The position numbers and the translations under genes are program-made. The notes beneath the pieces are model-generated. The model did no database searches and was not told the origin of the DNA. It saw only the letters and a program-made list of their open reading frames with translations. This document shows positions 58,601 through 64,000 of a stretch of DNA of 64,000 bases, in pieces (positions within the stretch are counted from its first letter, which is position 1; every line of letters begins with the position of its first letter). Source of the stretch: Tieghemostelium lacteum (taxonomy: Eukaryota > Evosea > Eumycetozoa > Dictyosteliales > Raperosteliaceae); NCBI GenBank assembly GCA_001606155.1, contig LODT01000011.1, forward strand, positions 186,001-250,000, given 5' to 3'.

Positions 58601-59725
58601 AATACCTAACAATTGATAATATAATTGATGGTATATAGATTGTTCATTACTTTTATCTATCCATTTACCTTCTAATGATTCAATACCTTTTTTAATATCC
58701 ATTTGAGTATATCCAATACCTTTTAGTTTTGTAATTGACATGGTATATACAGGTAATAGTTCAGATGTGCCAATATTACTACTACCACTATCATCTCTAT
58801 TCTTATCCATACCTATAGATTTTGGTTTAAATGCCAATGGTAAATTTTGATTTGGAATGTTTATACATAACCATTTAATTATAGCATTTAGTGATGAATG
58901 TTCTAAATGACTTGTAGATTCTAATGCTAATTGAATATCACCAACTTGAAACCCAAATTCTAATAGAGAATTTGTTAGAATCTCTTTTTCTTTGTCATCA
59001 AGTTCTTGTTGATCACCAAGTGAAGTTGTTTGTTTAGTTGTTGATAGATTGTTTTCTTGAACTAACTGATGAACGAGTTTCATTGCTTCTTCGGACATGT
59101 GGACATATGGTATCTTAGGTTGATGTGACGATTGTGGTTCTTGTTCTAGTTTATGTTTCTCAAGTTCCTTAGCCTGTTCATCTTGTTCCAACTTTAATCT
59201 CTCTTGTTCTTTCTTAGCCTCTACATTTAGCATCATCCAATACTCTGTAAACTCAGGTGGAAAGAGTTTGTATATAGTGGTATTAGAACACAAATCATAG
59301 AGTGCAACTAAAGATGTATAGGCTTTTGCTTCTTGAGCAGTTGCAAAAGATGATGAAGTCTGATAACTCTTTTGTATCTTTTGTTTCTTTTTACTCTCAA
59401 AAGTTAGAGTAACTCTATATTTATGCATATTGGCTTTTAGAGCTTTCATCTCTTCAAATACTGGTTTATCCATTTGATTCTTTTGACAATACTCATTAAG
59501 ATACTGTAAAGGTAGTTTACCTGTCCATTTAGGTGGTTGTGGAACCGGTGGTCCAGTTGTACTAACACCTTGATCACCTTTTTTTGAATCTTTTCCACTA
59601 CCACTACCTTTATTCTTATCTGTCACTGCTGTATTCTTTCCACTGCCTTTTAATTTATCGTCTTTTGCTAATGTTGATTTATTATCTTTTACAGCTTTAT
59701 CTTCATTTTTTTTGGTATTTTTCAT
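55601..59725 (-). CDS. DEAH-box RNA helicase, DHX57-like (UBA, RWD, helicase, HA2, OB)
   Basis: Intronless, 1,374 residues from ATG 59725. A Lys-rich start is followed by a short basic region with GKLPLQYLNEYCQKN, a UBA-like segment (about 240-290: LTNSLLEFGFQVGDIQLALE), an RWD domain (about 385-500: NEIMALKSIYSDSNDFKF), then the helicase core. Motifs are I TAETGCGKSTQIPQY (near 600), Ia TQPRRISAIGVAERVA, II DEVHERSVD, III SATLN, IV ILVFLPG, V TNIAETSITIEDV and VI QRAGRAGR. HA2 and OB-fold regions complete the DEAH architecture. UBA plus RWD in front of the core is the DHX57 layout, but the CCCH zinc finger of animal DHX57 was not seen. The nearest alternative is DHX29/DHX36. An RNA or ribonucleoprotein substrate is expected. 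Confidence 0.9.
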   Translation of the reverse strand: MKNTKKNEDKAVKDNKSTLAKDDKLKGSGKNTAVTDKNKGSGSGKDSKKGDQGVSTTGPPVPQPPKWTGKLPLQYLNEYCQKNQMDKPVFEEMKALKANMHKYRVTLTFESKKKQKIQKSYQTSSSFATAQEAKAYTSLVALYDLCSNTTIYKLFPPEFTEYWMMLNVEAKKEQERLKLEQDEQAKELEKHKLEQEPQSSHQPKIPYVHMSEEAMKLVHQLVQENNLSTTKQTTSLGDQQELDDKEKEILTNSLLEFGFQVGDIQLALESTSHLEHSSLNAIIKWLCINIPNQNLPLAFKPKSIGMDKNRDDSGSSNIGTSELLPVYTMSITKLKGIGYTQMDIKKGIESLEGKWIDKSNEQSIYHQLYYQLLGITIPVDTKDQCDHELLENEIMALKSIYSDSNDFKFLSNQHIQVNNTSVDIQLSIEIPTWLNYPNQIPIVLLQSKKYKNLKSPLTSILEEFRQPNIYMGSPMIFNIIDYFNSNIQNLIQNNNSNQNTTTTTTTTTTSSKSTIDNAINSNQRNNNNKKKDKIKDNLIQNNVKINQHLLDEFNSRKKNEKLKQVRENLPVYKKKKDFLEVLNKNQIVVITAETGCGKSTQIPQYILEDYISNSKGSMCNIVVTQPRRISAIGVAERVAHEWSNGEKDSVGSLIGYQIRNESKKCAQTRMLFCTTGILLRKILDLSNMDQVSHIIIDEVHERSVDNDFLLIILKQLVKTRKDLKVILMSATLNANQIAQYFECGQESIFSIPGFTYPVKNLYLEEQLKMINYQLERQPQSIQKSENEQPPTEEEEFRLKLSQLSIQMDQRRCNLEYLEILIQHIIHNQLQKDKSILVFLPGLSDILELNDRLQKSQTIGNLVWTVCLHSSLPPKDQQLVFEKAPKSKVKVVISTNIAETSITIEDVEVVIDCGRVNQMVYDPINKNSVMSETWTSKASCRQRAGRAGRTSSGVCYKIFTRSMESQFQDQDTPEILRTSLQQLCLHVKLFLSNSTNASNRSMGIKDFLLLAIEPPTKPLIESAIDELVSINALEEKDEHLTNLGYHLAQLPVDIYIGKMLIFGCIFRCIDPILTIAATLSYKSPFINPPDRSRPHQKFAVDSSDHLTLVNAYNRWKLSISKSNEYQYCKENYLSIPTLRTIQDLKLQFLEILSEIGFLPKGIKSRDVVRLQKLNRGSDCIDEACGYIYNSNAQKSKIIIASVCAGMYPKIARIDYPVAKYHQTISGAVQRQLESKDLQIQSRNSLKNLDLQVAIVHPNSVNYKQGEFTYPFLIYGDKVQTKQLYFHHVSNLSPITLLLFSLGSKIEIDQGNFQYIKLDEWMQFQVSSGKVVILLQEIKLLFNHLLEQKISNPNYDISYSIIIDIITKLLLNEGYI

Positions 59726-59991
59726 TGTGAAGAACACTTTCTGCAAAACGAACAATTAGCTAAAATGCAAAAATTATAATCACAAGTAATATTATAATTT
59801 TTAAAAACTTTAAAATAATTCTGATATTTCTTGTGTGATTAATATTTGATTGAATATATGAATACATTGCAGTATTTATTATTTTCACAATTGTAATAAC
59901 AAAATTTATTTAAAATAGTATGAATATATATATTATTTTTTTTTTTTTTTAATTTAGTGTTAAAAATATTGATTACTGCTAATACAAAAGG

Positions 59992-62900
59992 ATGGAGCTA
60001 AAAGAAAAACTTTATAAAGATTTTTATTATAGAGTTTACACCACACTGAAGTCACCATTTAGATGTACTATATGTCCGATGTTTCATGATAAGAAACACT
60101 GTGCATGTTTTAATTCTGGTTACATGTATCAAACACTCTGTGCATGTTTTGATTCTAATGCAATTCATACAACAATTATGATATTCAATGAATGGGTTAG
60201 TGCATCTGATCAAAAAAGATTAGAGTTATATAACATTCATGTACCCAAAAAGACTACATTTGCTGCAGAAAACACTAAACTACCACCACTGGAATTACTA
60301 AGAACTAAAATTGGTCGTCAATTTCAAAACAAATTTATTTATTCCAATGAATTTATACATGATTGTAAATATAACACCACCATCATACAATTTCACATTT
60401 GACTCAAAGATACATGTATTTAATATATTACACAATTAATACACTAGATTACGATGGTTGGACAGAATCAGAACACTTGTTACAGAGAATTATAGGATAT
60501 TTAGTTATACTCAATAGATCTAATACACAAGATATTGATAGAGTCTATCAAAAGGTTACAACTGATTTGGAGGCATTTGAATATATTTCTCAAAATTACA
60601 AGTTAGATTATAAAATTTCACAATCACTATTTCCAAAAGTAAGAATTCTTCCTTATTGTTCAAAAGAAACCATATATACTTATTTAAATATATAATTATA
60701 GATTCTAAATGAAATACCTGAAGATAATAATTATTCAGATGCATTATATTCATTTATATTACAATCAATTCCAGAACCTTTACAATTAAGTAATATATCA
60801 CTATTAAGCAAACTACTAAAACTGAATTACCATCTGATTAGTAAACATTCAATTACTAAATACAATGTAGATTTGTTTACCTCTGAAACACATTTAAAAA
60901 AATTAATATCAGAAAGTGGTGTTGACATTTCTTCTGCATTTCAGAAATATAGTGAAGTTATTAAACATCTCTATCATCAAATGGTAAAATTCTAATCATT
61001 ATTAATTTTTATAATTATCAATGTTATTAATATTTTCATTTTTAGAATTCAGATTACACCTACTTTTCCAATCAATTAAAAGAAATTTCAAAACAGTTTC
61101 CTGAAGGAATGGTAAAGAAATTTTCTATAGATTTATTAGTTTCACAATTCAATGATCCATCTAAATCTCTTCATAATTCATCTATTATTCATTTCCTCTA
61201 CCTTAATTTCAATATATCTGCATCAACAATCCTAGGAGATGATTTACTACAACAGTATGTAAATTCACCCTCTCAATTGTTATACCAATAATCCATTTAC
61301 TAACATATTTTATTTATAGATTTATATTAACCAATCTACAAAAATCATCACATTCAGTATTTTTCAATTACTTTTTCAATCTAATTGATCAACTACAAAT
61401 AACTGATGAAATATACACAATGGTTAAAGGGTTAATTGTAGATACTAAAATTGAAGCAAATATACTATATGCACAATACAAACTTATTAAAGTTTCATTA
61501 GAAAATAATGGTTTATCAGTATGTATCAATATAGACATTTCTAAATATATCATTGATTTATTAATATAAAATTTTTAACTTGAAAGATTAATGGTAGTGA
61601 CTTTATCAATTTATTTACATTTGGTATTAATGTATATTCAGTTTCACTGTTTATTGAATACTTTGATTATGAGCTTATTCTATATACTTTTCTAACAAAA
61701 ATGAAAAATTTCCAACAGAGTGAATATGACTATGATTCAGAATGGAAATACTGTGAGAAGATATTTAAAATTATAAAGTTTTTATGGTCATGTGATAAAA
61801 CTTGTTTGGCACCATCGATATATAGGCTCTATCAGTATCTAATTGATATATGTAAACCTACTAGTCATTCACTACTGACCTATCTCCAAAACTATGTATA
61901 CTCAATTATAAAATCTATTAAACTTCTACCTGATAACAAAACTTACAGAAAAGAACTCATTCTCAGTGGAATCTTTTACAAAGATTATATATGTAAACAT
62001 CTAATACAAGCTGCACCATACTCTGTATGTTCCTACCTAAGATACAAGGCAAGACCCTTATTTAATGTTATATTAGCTTCTAATCTGGACATAGTGTTGG
62101 GGCTTTCCAGAAGAATGTTCATTAGTAGATTCACATATGACTCTCTAAAAAACAATTCCACATCTCATGTGGAAGCTAGATTAACTTTACTCAGACATCT
62201 CTCAAGTTTTTCAGTTGGACTTGATGGATATGAAATTCTCTGTAAAAACATTCCAAATATACAGTTACTAAAACTTGTATTTAAAGAGTATACTGATAAT
62301 GGTCCACCTGATAAATTTCCACCATCTCTTTATGAATTTGCAGAGATTTCTCTTCGTGCTAATCTAGATTTACTATTACCTTCACCCACAGCATTACGCC
62401 AATTCTATCAAGGTAAAAATAATGAATTTACACCATCAACACTCTATAGTAACTTCTTTCCATCTACTAGTAAATCAATGGATAGTCTCTATTATAAACT
62501 GTCCACAAACTTGAATGACTTTCCATTTAAGTCACTCCACTTTAGAGAATGGTTTCAAAAGTTACCAATTCACTTTAAACTGTTACCAAATTCTCAATAT
62601 TTTCTATATCAATATAGATCATATCTCATTGAACTACCACAACATCAACAACAACAACAACAAGAAGATTTACCTACATTGGTTGCTGTAGTTCCACAAC
62701 TACCAAAGATTGTCTATCAACATATTCTGAATTTCATATTCATGGATATGTCAATACACAAATTGGAAAAACTAAAGTTTATAAAAGTATCTAAATTGTT
62801 CTTGTCAGTGGTATCCAAGTTATTAGAAGTAGATTTTTCAATTAGTAATGGCTTTTTGAAATTTCCAGAAATTCATAAAGAACACTCTATATTGAAACGT

Positions 62901-63749
62901 TGGCCAAATTCTATATTAAATCTAATTAGATTACGAGATATTCCATTAAGTGTGTTTAAGGATTATATGTATAATCAATGTAGATTTATATGTATGGATT
63001 TGAGTGTTTCTATACCAATATTCAATAATCAAACCAATTTGAAAAGTTTACATGTAAATGTAGTTTTTGAAATCAGAGAACCTATTTTAAATCTACTGAA
63101 ACACTGTCCATTATTGGAAAGTATAAAGTGTATTCCTTTAACTACTCAACAGGATTTCAATGAATTTGTAGGTGATATACTAAAACTACAATTACCAAAT
63201 CTTAAAAACCTGTCAATTGAATATAAGAAGATTTTAACAGTACCTAGACAAACACATTTACAGGCCTATAAAGACGAATTAAAGAATAAGAATATACCCA
63301 CTATAACAGGTATATTTTCAGATACAATATTAGATATCACAGGATTTGATATTTTTAGCATTGAAACTGACAATCTTGTAGAGACTATAGCTCCACCACT
63401 ACTCTTCAAAAGTACCTGTATGGAACATGTCAGAGAACTAAACTTGACTACTGCTATATTTTCTAACATAGAAGCAGTTTTAGAAATAATTCAACCACAT
63501 TCCATTCATTTACAGAGTATTACATTATATGTCAGCAATCTAAGTTCACCACCATTTGAAAGAGTTCAATCCATTTTTGAGAAACTCGCATCTTTTGAAT
63601 CACTAAATTCAATATACTTTTCATTTTATCTCTATTATAGAGTACCAATTTATGACTGTGATAAAAAATGGTCGAACATAGATCTCAAATCTTTTAAAAA
63701 ATCATATAATCATACCTATTTTTATAAAAATAATACTATAAATCAATAA
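59992..63749 (+). CDS. Cys-module/F-box-like family protein, member 5 (complete, intron-rich)
   Basis: Six exons: 59992..60364, 60448..60638, 60702..60983, 61046..61254, 61320..61518 and 61587..63749, giving 1,138 residues; all phases agree (1, 0, 0, 2, 0). Member 2 has only two introns. The Cys module is C25, C28, C37, C39, plus an extra C-A-C at 50-52 created by a short duplication. FNEWVSASDQK and DGWTESEHLLQRIIGYLV are divergent versions of the family's conserved N-terminal motifs. The F-box-like segment begins near 786 (VPQLPKIVYQHILNFIFMD) and the tail has VQSIFEKLASFESLNSI and NIDLKSFKK. A short Gln run (about 763-770) precedes the F-box-like part. It is the most divergent complete member. 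Its start closely resembles that of member 6, 125 bp downstream, suggesting tandem duplication. Confidence 0.8.
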
Positions 63750-63874
63750 ACCACAACAGAGTTTTAATTGTACTTGGGAATATCAGAATTAAAACAGAAG
63801 ACTTCTCACCAAATGACTTTAAAATAAAATAAATTTTGAAAAATTGAATAATCTTAGAACCAATTTTTACAATA

Positions 63875-64000
63875 ATGAGAGATAGAGATATTTTGTATAG
63901 AGAATTCTATAGAAGGGTATACTATAGGCCTGTTCTGTTGAGTGGCGAACATTGTTTTTATTGTGGACAAACGATTTGTAATTGCAATCAAAAGAAATTA
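63875..64000 (+). CDS. Cys-module/F-box-like family protein, member 6 (partial, cut by window end)
   Basis: The first 42 codons only. They begin MRDRDILYREFYRRVYYRP, close to the start of member 5, and contain a complete Cys module, C27, C30, C35 and C37 (CFYCGQTICNC), nearly identical in spacing to member 2. The reading frame is open to the window edge. Assignment rests on this short stretch but the match is specific. The remainder should lie just beyond 64000. Confidence 0.7.
   Translation, partial: MRDRDILYREFYRRVYYRPVLLSGEHCFYCGQTICNCNQKKL

Noticed and set aside
59726-59755. Upstream extension of the DHX57-like helicase by ten codons
   Set aside because: It would begin at a TTG codon; the first in-frame ATG at 59725 is the sensible start.
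1-64000. tRNA, rRNA, CRISPR arrays and mobile elements
   Set aside because: No T-loop/anticodon pattern, no spaced repeat array, no reverse transcriptase, integrase or transposase motif and no terminal repeats were seen in any frame inspected.

Overview
The window is nuclear DNA of a social amoeba (Dictyostelia). The signs are very AT-rich intergenic DNA with long A/T runs, densely packed genes, short AT-rich GT..AG introns (mostly 50-85 bp), Asn/Gln/Ser homopolymers inside proteins, and recognisable dictyostelid proteins: a ComC-like adhesion receptor, a CP1-type cysteine proteinase, CNOT3 and mitochondrial E1-alpha. Coding GC looks higher than in D. discoideum, so a group 1-3 dictyostelid (Cavenderia, Heterostelium or Polysphondylium type) is more likely. 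That is inference, not a measurement. No tRNA, rRNA, CRISPR array or recognisable mobile element was found.

The most striking content is a dispersed family of about 1,100-residue proteins that I do not recognise. Six members lie in the window: 1-1026 (minus, cut by the left edge), 3117-6526 (plus), 18259-21792 (minus), 25574-29017 (plus), 59992-63749 (plus) and 63875-64000 (plus, cut by the right edge). Each begins with a small Cys module (C-x2-C...C-x-C), then a W-x-S-x-x-D motif, a phase-1 intron, a block like FTQW-DSKSPRQRLISYLF, a long helical region, an F-box-like segment (LP-LP...I...W) and an LRR-like tail with an invariant VQSIF-LN motif. A seventh gene, 1104-2864, is a separate F-box/LRR protein beside the first member. 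The family looks like a lineage-specific set of F-box-type adaptors, but its function is unknown.

Layout. 1-6.5 kb: family members and the F-box/LRR gene. 6.7-8.8 kb: a GNAT acetyltransferase and branched-chain keto-acid dehydrogenase E1-alpha. 9-18 kb: secreted and surface proteins (a small Asn-repeat protein, an FG-GAP calcium-binding protein, a small secreted protein, and an LRR/EGF/ComC-like receptor in which several exons each encode one repeat). 18-29 kb: two family members flanking a GPI-ethanolamine-phosphate-transferase-like gene. 29-46 kb: an esterase, a small acidic protein, a giant repeat-containing membrane protein, an AlkD-like glycosylase, a nucleoside hydrolase fused to DUSP and ubiquitin-like domains, a decayed region with a long hairpin, a THUMP-type methyltransferase, a tight trio of small ORFs and an unidentified helical protein. 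46-60 kb: CP1-type cathepsin, isocitrate lyase, CNOT3, a VPS9-domain protein and a DHX57-like helicase. 60-64 kb: two tandem family members.

All exon structures below were derived by eye from splice consensus, reading-frame phase and homology. Most joins are phase-consistent, and the less certain ones are flagged.
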